Of a stretch of DNA of 64,000 nucleotides, positions 22,736 to 35,075 are shown piece after piece. A program made the position numbers and the translations under genes. The notes beneath the pieces are model-generated. The model was not told where the DNA came from. It did no database searches and saw nothing but the letters and a program-made list of their open reading frames with translations. The DNA lies in the NCBI GenBank assembly GCA_013399015.1, contig VWZX01006714.1:496001-560000 (forward strand), written 5' to 3'. The DNA is from Galbula dea (taxonomy: Eukaryota; Chordata; Aves; Piciformes; Galbulidae). How positions within the stretch are numbered: position 1 is the stretch's first letter; each line of letters starts with the position of its first letter.

Positions 22736-25700
22736 GTCTGGACCTACTGGGATGAAGAGAGTGCAGGATGGGATGCTGCCCTCCTTAAAAATCCCTTTGC
22801 TCCAGAGGTAGGGGATTGCTGTTCCCCGCCAGCATTAACCTTTGGAGGTGGAAGGGAGGGAAGAATGTGAGGCTGGACATTGCACCAGGGTCCTGTTGCC
22901 TGCAGCAGCAATCCGAGGGGTGCAGAAGCTGCCGAAGGAAACCATCATTTTGATCAGCATAACTTCTGGAACATCTGATGCCCAGATACTGGTCGCTGTC
23001 CTCGCAGCAGATGGGCGCAGTCATCCCAGGGGATGTTTGATAGGGACATTAGGAATAAGAAGCCAGGCTGTAATTGCAGCGCTAGGAAGCGACTCGGGAG
23101 TGACTTTCCTCTGCCGAGGCATTGCATAGGTGACACGAACATCTGCGGGGCCAGCTGGGCGTGTGCGGTGAGAGCCGCACTCCTGCTTTACGCCAGCGAG
23201 TGGAGCAGGGCCAAAAGCCAGGGCAGAAAAACCCAAGGAGGAATTTCAGCCAAGTCTCTCTTCAAGACTTAAACCACAGGTTCAGTTTGACCCCTGGAAA
23301 TGTAAATCTTCTCCCGATGTATTTCCTGCAACTCAGCTGTTTGCATCTGAGAGTCTGGCCTCCCCCTCCTCCTCTACCACCTAGTTCTTGTGTGTTCCCA
23401 GGAAGGAGGGAGCTGTGTTGTTGCTGTCCCTCTGAATGTGTCTTGTGTCATGGCACAACTGGGCAAAGAGGCTTGGAAATGAGTGGCTGAGGGTGGAGAA
23501 TGTGGTGTCTGGCTTAGGAATTTGCCCCACTGAGCTTGGCTGAAAAAAAAAGAAAAGAAAATGTAGTTCTTTTCCTGGATCACTAGGTTCTCCCAAGCAC
23601 CAAAAAATCTTAGATCTTGCCATGGGAATGCCAAAGAGGGAGGGGTTTGGGTTACTGGAGGTCTGGGCAGCAAAACACAGGAGAGAGTGACAGCAGCAGG
23701 GTGGTAGAGGCATGGGTGCTCTGCAAACTTTTTGGAAGGAGGCGAATTGCTTGTGCTCTGGTGGGGGCCTGTGAAGGGGTTTTGGCCCAGAGCATGCCAG
23801 TGCTCTGCCCCGGTACTGAGTGCTCACCCGATGTTGGTGGAGAACAAAGGAGAGCTGGGGTGAGTCAGCAGGAGGGATGTTTTCCTTCAGTCCCTGAAGC
23901 CTGATGGGAAGGGGAACAAATCCTGCCCCTGGGAGGTGGCCCTGGGAGGGAGGGCAGTGGTTTGTCATCACCCCAGAGCTGCTGTATGCACATCTCAGTT
24001 CAGCTGTGGAGCCAGTCTCGTTGCAAGTGATGTCTATGTCCCTTCACAGGCAGATGGTCCATACAAGCTTGCCCTGGGAAATGGGCATGTGGTGTTTGGG
24101 GTGTGCAAACTGTGCTGATGATATTCCCACTGTGCTGATGAAATTCCTGCTGTAGAGTGGGCATTGCTCTTGGAAATTAATGGGTTGCTGCTGCTGGCTT
24201 GGTGCACTGCTTTGGTATCTGGAGAAGTGGAGGATTGTGTTTTGCACTGGCATTTTGGGGCATTTTCATTCTGTTTTGAGCTGGGAGTGGTTAGTCCAGC
24301 AGTCTGTAGTCATCTCCACACCCCNTAGGTCCAAGTCCCTGCAGTGCTGTGGCAGGAGCTGAGAGGAGAAGCACAGATGAAAACCACACACTTACAGAGG
24401 AGGAAATCAAGGAAGCATGAATCTTCCTGCCTGTGCCCCTCCCAGCTTGGTGTAACCATCGATCTGTTGTGGAGGTGTTAACTTGTTCAGAATAGCAATG
24501 CTGCTGCTCCTGGGCACCTCCTGCCCAGTACAAGAATCTTCTGTCCTTACCCCAGCCCTGCAAGGCTGGCAGTCAGGGAAGGGTGCATGGGAAGGCAAAA
24601 AAAAGAAATGGAATCTCCTCTTTTTCCCCACTCATTTCCATGCAGGGTGGGTGGATGGTAAGTTGCAGCCAAGGATTTGGAAGGAAAGATGTTTCTAGAG
24701 GTCCCTTTTTGTGTTGTTCACAGCAGACAAAAGGGAGAGCAATCTGAGAACTTAGCAGAAGAAGTTGTAACCTCTCTGAAGCACTTGAAAAGTCCTGTCC
24801 ATGCTGGGGGGAGAGGGTTGGGCTGTTGAAAATGACTTATTTTATCTGGGATGGTTGGGTGCTGAGGACCCCAAGCTGCTGCCAAGCAGCAGTGCCCTGC
24901 CAAGGAGGCTCTTTCCAGCTCAATCCCAACTGCCCCTCCAAACAGAGCTCATTCAGTGCCAGAGAAAGAAGCTGGACTGATGCTATGAGGAGACTGCCTC
25001 ATTGTGAAGGCCACAGGCTTTGCTCCATGCAAACCTGGCTACAGTAAATCTACCATCAGGAGTTAGTTTAGGACCAGAGACATGCAGTTATTTCCTTCTG
25101 CCTTGTGATGACTGCTGGGGGCTACACTGTGTCTTACTTCAGTTACTTTGCTTTAGATCACTCTACTAAACTTAAATCTCAGTTCAGACTTCGGGAGAGA
25201 GCTACCATGTGGGATATGAGATTTACTCCTGGATGAAGCAGAACCTGCAGGAATGAGGAAAGGGTTTGTAGGGCCAGCATCTTGGCATTTTTACTGATGG
25301 GTGTGTTGGTCCCTGAGCTGGGGCTGCTCCTGCTCTTGGGGTTCCATGTGTGTGCAAATATCAGAGCTGACTGTCTTGCTGGATCTCACAAGGCCACACA
25401 TACGTCCCCTCCCACCATGTCCAGATGTCAGCCCTCACTAGTAGCAATTGGTTCATGCTGGAGAAGACCCATCCTGAACCTTTACCCAGAGTTTGAAAAG
25501 TGTTCCAAGCATTGCTGAGACCTTTGGAGCAGTTCTCTTAGCACCAAAACAAATGGCTTGATTATCATTTCACTTTAATTGGCATCAGTCAGCACTTTCC
25601 ACAGCAAGGCTTTGCTGATCCCATCAGCATGCACAGACATTTGTGTCATATCCCCCTGATTTTGCTGGTGTCCCCCTGAACTCACCAGCACCCCAGGAAG

Positions 25701-28700
25701 TTGTTGAGCAGATGTGGCTGTAGGGTGAGGGCCACCTTATTCCCAGGCTCCTCTGTGCATCTCCCCTGGTTTTCTTGGCAGGGTGGTGCCATGCCTTTGT
25801 TCTCCTTTTCATTCTAAAGCTAATAGTCAAATCTGAGTTTGACATGAGTCAAAGCTTCTCTTCTTTTTAACCCTGAGGTTTCCTGTGGTTTCCACTCAGG
25901 CTTTGAAAAGGGCTCTGCACTTTGGGATCTGCTGTGGTTTACCTAAGTCTGTTTTGTAAATTTATCTTCTTCCTCTTGTGCTCTTGAAATAATTTTGGAG
26001 AAATGATTACTTGGCTGTGAAACAAAACAAAATCGTGTGTGTTTGTCTGATGGGTGCAAACAGAAAGAGCTTGTTTGCCAAGCAGAAAAGATTCTTTTCT
26101 CAGAAATGAGGCTGTTTCTCTGACTCTTTGCTGCCACATCTTTTCCCCCTTTATCCAGGGGAAATGTTCTTAATGTGTAACATGGAAAATAGGGCTGGTC
26201 TCTGGTGGATAACAGTGGTGTGCTCCAGCATGCTGCTTTTGCTTGGGTGCTAGGGAGGCTGTGCCTCCCCCTCCCTGTGCTGAGGCAGGGGTTGCTCCTG
26301 CCAGGGCTTGAGTGATGTGCATTCTCTACTGAGGTTTTGGGCAGCTGCCTTTGTGGTTTGCAGTCGATGAGTGCAGAAAGCCTGCCAGGGTGTAGGGGAA
26401 CCCACTCTGGGCTCTCTGTCCCTGTGAAAGCAATGCTGGATCATCCCTGTGGCATCAGGGCTGAGAGATGCAGGGCTCACAGGGCACTGCCGGCTGCTCA
26501 GGGCTGAGCACCTGCTGCAAATAAGGAAAGCAAGACAGAGGTGGTTCATGAAAGAGTCCAGCCCTGATTGCTAAAGCTTGTTTGGGAGCTGCCTAGCTCT
26601 GTGTCTATTTTGCTCAATGCTTCTTGCTCCCCTGTTTGCTGCAATAACCTTAGGGAGGGAGTGGTGCTTGTCCAGCTCTTTCCCACACCCCTGAGGGCAC
26701 CTTGAGTTATGTGCTGCTCATTACAGGTCTCCCATCTCCTGCCCTGCCCAGCCAACTCCTCCCAGCCTTGCACAACCACCCACCTCCTTATTACCAGGTC
26801 CACTTGCATCTCCTTCCCTAGGGCTCAGGCCTGTGCCTCGCTGCTCCGAGGAAGCATTAATCCCACGCTGATGGTCTCCAGGCCCAGTCCCTGGTTTTTT
26901 TTCATCCTTCTACAATTATTTATTTCAGTCTCAACCTGGCAGACACTTTAGTTGCTTCCCCTGCCTACTTCCCAAGCCCAGACTGGGGTATATTATCTGG
27001 AGCTCACAGGCTGCAGAGGCAAAGGTGCAATTATTTTGCTTTTCTTGATTACTGAGCAATGAAGGACTTCTGAGTGCTTGAGCTTAGGTGGGACCAGCCC
27101 CCAGTGGTCCTATAAGCATAGAGTGAGGATGGAGCCAATCTGTCAACTCATATTAACAACCAAAGTTTATTCTCCTGATGCCTTCAGTTTCCAGCATGCT
27201 CACTTTCTTTTTCACACCTCCCTCCCTTTCTGTTCCTGAGGGTTAGGGGACAAATTCAGGGCTGTGGTGACCCTCCTCTCTTAAGGTGAAGAAGAGGGAG
27301 AGCATGCTGTCCTACACCCACATCCTTACTCGGGAAACCAGTGCAAGCATGAGCAGTACTGCCAGTTAGCACTTGAGTTTCTGCTCCCATGGGTGCACAG
27401 TGCCATTCCACCCCAGCCTCTCTCTTCCTCCTATCATTGCTGGGTCTGTCTTTCTGGCCAGGGCTTTGTTTCCATGCCCCTGGAGGTGCTCCATCAGAGG
27501 GGTTGCAGAGGTCCGAGTGGTGCCTGCGTGCGACGCTGGCGGCTGTTGGTAGCTCACGAGTCGATTGCTTTGCTTGCAATGGCATGTTTTCCAAAGAGGA
27601 GTCTATTGCTAAAGTGGCATGTCAGCAAATTTTTGCCACCTCTCTCCCATCTCAGAGATGGAATCAGCTTAAAGTAGGGGGAAAAAAATTGTCATATGCA
27701 TGGATTACTTTTTTTTTTCTTCCCTGAGTGCAATTTCCATCTGAGATGAGACAAGCTCTTGATTGCTCTACCAGAGGAGGGTTTCCCTTTATAGCTCTCC
27801 TGCTAGAACTGCTGCTTCTAGTTCAGTGTCTGGGCTGAGGTCTCTTAGGGGACAAGTGTGCTTTTCTGGAGCTCTCATCTCCATCATAGGTTTAAGCATC
27901 TCTGGGCTACCAGCTGTGGAAAGATTTAAGCCAGACTTGTACCCTGCTCCTCTGGGATTGGAAGGGCTGTTGAGGAAAAGAAAAGGCAAGGAGGAAGGGA
28001 GAGCAGACCAGCCTTGCAGGTCACAGAGGTAGCCAGTTGCTGGGGTGGCATTTCTAATTTTTAAGGCTGGGTTTATGAAGTGGAGGTTCAGTTCCTAGCC
28101 CTGTTATCAACTTCTCAGGTGATGTTAGGCATCCTCCTAGGTCCTATAACCACGTGTGTTCGTGCGCAGCAATCTTAGTGCTTCCTTTCACTGGCTCTGT
28201 GAGTCATCTGTTTGCATTGCAGTCTTTTTTATGGCAGGATGCATCCCTTGGTGAGGAAGAAGCTGAGAGTGTCCTACCGGAGGGCACCACAGATCTCCAC
28301 CACTGCCCCTCCCTTCCTTGCTGTTTGAAGGGGTTACTGTGAGTGTTGTCCAGTTGGAAGTGCAAGGGAATTGCTGTTACAGGGGTATATGGTGTATGGC
28401 TGGGGTTCTGCAGAGCTGCTTGGGAGGAGAATGGTCATTAGGTCATTTGCTGTGTCAAAACCAGATTTGGGGCAACATAAGAGGTGCCAGTCCCAACTAG
28501 GGATCTACTCACAGCCAAAACTCTGCTGAGAAGCTCCTTTCATCATGACCATGAGGTAACTAAGCGCTTGTGAGTGACAGTCCAAGGGCAACTGGCCTCA
28601 TCTCTAGCTCTTGGCCAACCCTTGGCTCAATCCCTTTGTTGCCCTGCTCCACCTCAGCAGAGACCTTTGGGCAATGAGCATGCTCCTGATTGGCATCTCA

Positions 28701-30295
28701 TATTGTGAACTGACAGGTCCACGTGGTGCAAGAGAGGTGGATTTAGGTTGTGGGTCATCTTCAGCTTGCCTGTATTATCTAGCTTTGCTGGAGTTACTCC
28801 TACTTTTGCTGCTGGGGAAATGCTTCTCTTGACCTAGCAGAGTTGTTCTTTCCTCCTAGACCTGTCTAACCTTGCAAGTCTGAGCTTAGACACCCTTATT
28901 TTCCTTCAGGAGGAAAGGGGAAAATCATGAAGCAACTAATTTCCAGTGGGAGAAGGAGCTAATGGCAACTGTAATGAGAACACAGAGCCAAACAAAGAGG
29001 GAAATGGGAAAACACAATCCCACCAGTGCAATAGAGAGATTTATGCTGACAAAGGAGCTGATCCAGTGCTCATTAACGTCATCACAAGTCTTTATCTTAA
29101 CTGTAATGGACTGTGCATCAGGTTGGAAGACAGCAGTTTTGTCTTGCTACAATATGCAAACTGTTAGGGGGTCATGTGTGGAATAGCAATGCAGAGAGGT
29201 CCTAACAGAAAGAGTTTGCATGTTGTTGCAAAGCAAATGGGAAATACCTTCTGCTCTCCTCAGGTTTGGTCTTCAAAGGTGTGAGGCTATGAAGGAGCCA
29301 AGTCTGAGACCTGGGCTTAGCTGTCTGGATGCTGCAGCATCTGCTGAAGTGCCAAACATGTCTTAATCGTTAGTATATTGAAAGTCTTGCTTTAAATCAG
29401 GGTTCTTCAGCTGGCAGTGAGTGGTGCTGGCTCTCCTCACCAGCAGTCATGCTGGGAAGCACTTCCTAGTTTATATGCAAAGCGAGGAGGCAGAAGAGCA
29501 GATGGGTGGGAATGGAAGGACTGAAGGCAAACTTGACTTTGCAGCTGGATTGTCCCCTGGAAAAGCCAGTGTCAGTGAGATGGAGACAAGGTCTGGAGAG
29601 CTGAGCCTGGTCTGAAGGTGGGGACACCTTTGGGGAGAGTGCTGAATAGGAAAGGACACCAAGGGTCAAACAGGAGACGTGTGAATTCAGCTCTGCATGT
29701 CAATGAGGACAGAGTAAATAAGGAATAAAACCACCTTCCAACATGAGCAGCTGGTGAAATATCACAGTGGTTTGGGGTATTTTTTTCTTTCCCAGAGACA
29801 GGAGATTTTTGACCAGCTCTGTGCCTGCAACCACAAATGGCTCTGACACCTGCGCCTGTTTTATCAGACACATGCAGAACCCCGGACAGGATCCAAGCAG
29901 TCATTACTTGGGATTTTGGAGTCTGATTTATTTATTCATTTATTTTCATGGTGGGATAGTTATTTTCCCAGCTTCACATCCACTGCTCAGCAAAACCTGT
30001 GTGTTTTTCAGACTTGGGTTTTCTTACACCATCTCTAATAAAAAGCCTGATAGAAAGCTGCCGAGAAAAGCAAATTCCCAAAGGTGTGGAAGAAGAGCAG
30101 AGCAGCTCCAGGTGCAGAGCCACTTCCAGATCCTAAGATGTTTTGGACCTACAGATAGGCACAGAACTAATTTTTAAAGGCATATTAGGGTTCTTACCCT
30201 CAAGTCCTCCAAATTCAGTAACTGAACAGGTGTAGGGCTTTATTCCAGGATAATCCTTGTTATCTTGCATCCTCTTACAGTCCACTACAAAGCTC
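22736..30295. other. Intronic DNA without recognised elements
   Basis: I find no CR1, tRNA or coding exon. A smaller CpG-rich patch lies at about 23080-23220. A short tandem pair (CTGTGCTGATGATATTCCCA followed by a near copy) is at 24109-24150. A single ambiguous base is at 24325. AT-rich patches occur at about 27040-27180 and 29900-30060. Confidence 0.4.
24325..24325. other. Single ambiguous base
   Basis: One N in an otherwise called stretch (CACCCCNTAGG). It is probably an unresolved or masked base after a short C run. Confidence 0.95.
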
Positions 30296-30832
30296 TTAGA
30301 GTCATCAAGGTTGGAAAAGACCTCCAAGATCATTCAGTCCAATACTGCCAAGTGCACCATTAAACCATGTCACCAAGTGCCATGTCTGCATATTTTCTGA
30401 ACCCCTTCAGGGATGGTGACTCCACCACTGCCCTGGGCAGCCTAGGCCAATGCCTAACAACTTTCAGGGAAGAAATTTTTCCTGATATCCAACCTAAATC
30501 TCCCCTGGTGCAGCTTGAGACCATTTCCTCTTGCCCTATCACTAGTCACCTGGGAGAAGAGAGTGATTCCCTACCTGGCTCCAACCTCCTTCCAGGGAGT
30601 TGGAGAGAATGAGAAGGTCTTCCCTGAACCTCCTCTTCTCCAGACTAACCAACCCCAGTTCCCTCAGCTGCTCCCCATACAACTTGTGCTCTAGACCCTT
30701 CACCACCTTCATTGCCCTTCTTTGGACACACTTCAGCATCTCAATGTCCTTCTTGGAGTTAGGGACCCAGGATTTAAGGTGTGGCCTCAGGAGTGCCCAG
30801 TACAGGAGGATGATCACTGCCTTAGTCTTGAT
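30296..30832 (-). mobile_element. CR1 LINE, 5'-truncated
   Basis: Reverse-complement copy of the abundant type. From its 3' end (left) it reads GTCATCAAGGTTGGAAAAGA, then the 3' UTR with TTAAACCATGTCACCAAGTG. The ORF2 C-terminus follows; minus-strand pieces IEMLKCVQRRAMKVVKGLEH and RELGLVSLEKRRFREDL are legible. Frames are broken. The right edge lies near GATCACTGCCTTAGTC. Confidence 0.93.
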
Positions 30833-33035
30833 GAGTTCAAAGGAATTGTGATGCAGGTGAAAACTTGTACAAGTATTTTCTAGGTCTCCAAAGTTTTGGT
30901 GTTCATCTTGCTTTGCAGTTCAGTGGGAGCTGTCAAGCACCTGCCTCTTCTGCTTATATTAAAAAAACCTAAACCCCCTTAATTTTAGTTTGTTGCATTA
31001 AAAAAACCCCACACTTCGATTTATTTCTGAAACAGATCTTTTTACTGAATCTATTTCTGGTGTAACTTGACTGGAAAATATTTAGCTTGTAATTTCTCTG
31101 TTGGGAAAAGGGCAGGCTTAGGTTTGGTTGGAAAAATAGTATTTGTTCTCTTAATCTGAGTTTGTGAGCTCATTGAATTATCTTGTCTAATTTTACAGGA
31201 AATGCTCTGCTTGAGCTGAAGTGAGGTTGTAAAGTGTCTGGTAGGGAACAGTGCAATCTGGATTTCATTCAGTCTCAGAAAGGAAGGATCTCTGGATACA
31301 CAGAATTTCCCTTCAGCTGTGAAAAGGCTTTTCCCTTCTCACCTCTGAACTGCTTAACATTTTGGACTCAGTTTTTCCATCATCCTTCCTAGTGTTTTCT
31401 CCTCGTTGGAGGAGCTGTTCTGCTTTGGATCAGACCAAGCTGATGATGAGTATGTTCTCCAAGGCCAAATTTCAGGCTGGCCAAGGAATATCATACCCCT
31501 GTTTACTCAGCAAACTTGCATGGTGTGAGAGCCAGGGCACAGAGTGGGGAGGGGGTGGCTTGGAGGGGCTCTGGTGGGGTGTATGTGTGTGTGAAGAGAT
31601 GTGACATGGCCCTCCAGAAACATGAGGAGCAGAAGGCATCCATTAGCCTTGACTTGTGTACTCATGAAATTAAAGCCTCTCCCTTCTAGATGCTTCTCTT
31701 CTCTGGCAGGGTAGGACATGGTCAGAAGGTTAAAATCTTCCTAGGGTAGTTATTGCTTTGTCATGGAGGTGGCTGGATGAGGAAGATGCTTTCACAGGTG
31801 CATGGCAGCTGGGTCTCCTAAATTTCTATGGTTATCCTTGGCTCCTGGAGGACAGCAGCTGCCATATCCTTGCTGGTTGAAAGCCAGCAGCACACAGACT
31901 GTTGAGGTTACTTAGCTAGACATGGGGTCCTTCACTTCAGACACCCCTGTGAGTCTGACTCCAGTATGCCAGGCATTTCTGGCCATGCAGAGCTTTGCTC
32001 GGTGACCTCCATGCTTTCAAGTGGCACTCTAGGAGTCTCAACAGAGAGCCAAGGTCTGAAGAGATCACAGAGTGATAAATATCCTTTTGGTCCTTCTAGA
32101 AAAGCCTGAAGGCTTGATGGCAATGTGTTGTGTAGGAGAAGCTTTACTCACCCTGTTGGGACCAACCCTCCAGGCTCAGTGGGAGTTGGAGCCTGAACCC
32201 TGCGCAGGTTCAGTGGGAGGGGGAGGTGTAGAGTTGATATCTTGAGTGTAAAGGGTTTGGGAAAGGGAGGTTTGGAAGCCTGTGGGGTGCAGAGAGGAGC
32301 CACAGGGCTGCTGAATTTGCATGATGGGGAGGTGTCAGCTCTTCCTCTCAGCTTTCCTTCACGGTGCCAACTGTCAGTAATTTAACTAAGGTCTTGTAAA
32401 TAAACGTGGCACTCGGACAGCTGTCAGCAGGCCTGTTAGAAGCCCTCCTTTTGTCACTAAAAGCTGGCAGTGTTGCTCTGTTTCCCATGCAATCACAGCC
32501 ACCACTGCCAGTTAGCTCCTGAAGCCAGAGCTGTCAAGGACTCGTATGCCGGCCGGTGGCCGGGAGACCATGGCTTCATGCAGGGAGCCCAGCAAGGTAT
32601 TGCCAGGGTCTGGTGTGAAGGCAGCTTTTGCATCTCAAAAAGAAATAAATGACCTGATCAGTGAGTAAGAAAACCCATCTGGATGTGGCTGGAGGGCTGG
32701 TGGGTTCCTAGCCAGCATCCTGGGGCCTCCAGCTGCAGTGGTGGTGGTGGCGGCACCGGTTGCTTTGCCATCTCCTCCCAGCACCATGGGAAGCACAGGT
32801 AGGATGAGATGGGGAACTCGGGCAGACATGGGCTTTGATGAGCCAAGGAAGCAATTTGGCAGTGGCACCTTGAATGCTTTTTGCATTGGAGCATGGGCTC
32901 CTCATGCATCAGGCTTTGGTCAACTTGATCTCTTTGGGACTGGGTTGGATTTGCTCAGGGAGAGCTGTCCTTAGAGCCTATCTATCCTGCTCAGCACTCT
33001 TGTCCTGTTAGGAGCACATTCACAGCCTTCAGTAT
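30833..33035. other. Intronic DNA without recognised elements
   Basis: Contains an AT-rich section at about 30950-31200. Near 32380-32460, the word GTAAATAAAC (32396-32405) is a perfect forkhead-type site. No coding exon is supported. Confidence 0.4.
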
Positions 33036-33288
33036 GAGAGGGAACAGGCATAAACTGGAACATAAGAAGTTCCATCTAAACATAAGGAGGAACTTCCTTC
33101 CTTTCAGGGTGGCAGAGCACTGGCCCAGGCTGCCCAGAGAGGTGGTGGAGTTTCCATCTCTGGAGACATTCCAAACCTGCCTGGCTGCCATCCTGTGCAG
33201 CCTCCTGTAGGTGACCCTGCTCTGACAGGGGGATTGGACTAGATGATCTCCAGAGGTCTCTTCCAACCCTTAACATGCTGTGATTCAG
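33036..33288 (+). mobile_element. CR1 LINE fragment (third subgroup)
   Basis: Reads ACAGGCATAAACTGGAACAT, GTTCCATCTAAACATAAGG and GCCCAGAGAGGTGGTGGAG, then GGATTGGACTAGATGATCTC and TTCCAACCC. It ends CATGCTGTGATTC. The ending differs from the ATTCTATG-tailed copies and resembles the copy at 55250. Confidence 0.9.
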
Positions 33289-33538
33289 GCAGTCTTAATG
33301 CTTCTCCTTCTAACCAGCCTGACTGGCTAGGGGATGCTGTTGTCTTTCTGCTTGCTGGGAAGTCTCTGTCTTGTGATGCTCTTCTCCTCTCATATTTCAG
33401 GGACCCCTGCAGCTTCAGACACCCCTTCCCTGGCCCATGGTGTTTATCTCCTAGTGTCAGGTGGTAAAACTTTGAACAGTCAGCACCTATAGCCCTGCAT
33501 TGATGGGTGATGCAGGCAGTATAGAAATCAGCACATGA

Positions 33539-33573
<35 letters not shown>

Positions 33574-34384
33574 ACTGCTGTAAAATTAGCTTCATCTCAA
33601 GTGGCAGAAAATGATCATATCCTCGCTTGAGGGCGATGAAGAATATTCCTGAGTCACTGCTAGTGATGAAACAGGCAGAAAATCCAGAGTGATACACAAC
33701 TGCCCACTCAGTTTTAATCGCTGAGGCCATTTGCTGCTGCAGAGCCTCAAGACACAGCTTCCTCCTGCTCTCCCCTCCCCTTTCATCCATCACTCCCCTT
33801 AGTGACCCAGGCTGCAGATCCCAGCAGGGGCAGAGCAATTTCCTGTCCCACCGGTGAGGCTGCAGGCAAAGAGCATCTCCTGCTTCCTCACAGTCCCCCC
33901 GGGAGGAGAGGGTCAAAGCTTCCTTTTCTTCAAGCAGTCAGAGAAAAGCTGGAGCCTGCCCTCCTTGGTTCTCCTCCATCGAGGTTGCAATCCTGCAGCC
34001 TGGGGAAAACACTTCCAAGCCCACCCTTAGCTCCACAGATTTTTCCCTGCTGCCTCCAAACCAGCTGCTGTGTCCACAAGGATGTTTCCTTTCACATTTC
34101 TCCCCTGTCAGCTTTAGTTCAAAGCCATCTCCCTGGATTTTTGAGTCTTGGATAAAGCCACCCTCTTTCCTACAGCTGCCAGCTCAGTGCTTGGCAAACC
34201 TCTTGCCAAATTTGCTGGTGAATAAGGCCAAGAAACCCCTTCAAAAACTGCAAAGATCAGAAGCAAAGTGTTGTAATGCTTTCCTTCCTTGCATATGCTC
34301 CCTGGCAGCTTGTTAACATTAAAGACTCTTCAAAAGAGGCTTCTTTCAGGTCCTCCCCTGCCAGCTTTCTCCACAAAAGCATAG
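33289..34384. other. Intronic DNA; (TC)16 microsatellite
   Basis: A perfect TC dinucleotide run of 32 bases lies at 33541-33572. The rest shows no recognised feature. Confidence 0.5.
33541..33572. repeat. (TC)16 microsatellite
   Basis: A perfect, uninterrupted dinucleotide repeat, so likely to be length-variable between individuals. Confidence 0.97.
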
Positions 34385-34515
34385 GTTCATGAAGTGGTTT
34401 GGGTTGGAAGTGTCTTTAAAGGTCATCTAGTCCAAATCCCCTGTCATAAGCAGGGACATCTTCCTCTAGATCAGTTTGCTCAAGCAACCTGACCTGGAAT
34501 GGTCCCAGGGAATAC
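34385..34515 (-). mobile_element. CR1 LINE fragment (second subgroup)
   Basis: Reverse-complement tail: GGTTTGGGTTGGAAGTGTC, AAAGGTCATCTAGTCC, and AGTTTGCTCAAGCAACCTGA. It is truncated after GACCTGGAATGGTCCCAGG. It lies head-side toward the plus-strand copy that begins about 100 bases later. Confidence 0.85.
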
Positions 34516-34611
34516 AGGAAGCCTCCCATGCTCTGGGTGCAGCTTGAAGGGTCTAGAAAACCTTTGCAAAGTTCACATGAGTTCTTCAGCTTGGGAATCA
34601 CCTTCTTACAG

Positions 34612-35075
34612 GAAGAAGGACATTGAGATCCTGGAGTGTGTCCAGAGAAGGGCAACAAAGCTGGTGAAGGGTCTAGAGCACAAGTGTTGTGAGGAGCAGC
34701 TGAGGGAACTGGGGCTGGTTAATCTGGAGAAGAGGAGGCTCAGGGGAGGCTCACCCTCTGCAACTCCCTGAGAGGAGGTGGTAGTAAACTGGGAATTGGT
34801 CTCTTCTCCCAGGTGACTAGTGATAGGATAAGAGGAAATGGCTTCAAGTTGTGGCAGAGTGGATTCAGATTGAATATTAGGAATAATTTGTTCCCCATGA
34901 GGGTTCTCAGGCATTGGCCCAGGCTGCCCAGGGCAGTGGTGGAGTCACCATCCCTGGAAGTGTTCAGAAACCATGGAGATGTGGTGCTGAGTGACATGGT
35001 TTAGTGGTGAGCATGGCAGTGTTGGGACTTGATGATCTCAGAGGTCTTTTCCAACCATAATGATTCTATTCTGTG
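34612..35075 (+). mobile_element. CR1 LINE, 5'-truncated, well preserved
   Basis: ORF2 C-terminal pieces KKDIEILECVQRRATKLVKG, RELGLVNLEKRRLRGG and VLRHWPRLPRAVVESPSLEV are clear. The 3' UTR and the tail TTCCAACCATAATG with ATTCTATTCTGTG follow. Over the segment coding LVKGLEHKCCEEQLREL it is almost base-for-base identical to the copies at 2411 and 7027. Confidence 0.94.

Noticed and set aside
23381..23971. Minus-strand frame of 196 codons
   Set aside because: No recognisable domain, no codon-like pattern, and antisense within the intron.
34385..35075. Opposed CR1 copies 100 bases apart taken as an inverted repeat
   Set aside because: They belong to different CR1 subgroups and cover different parts of the element, so the arms would pair poorly.
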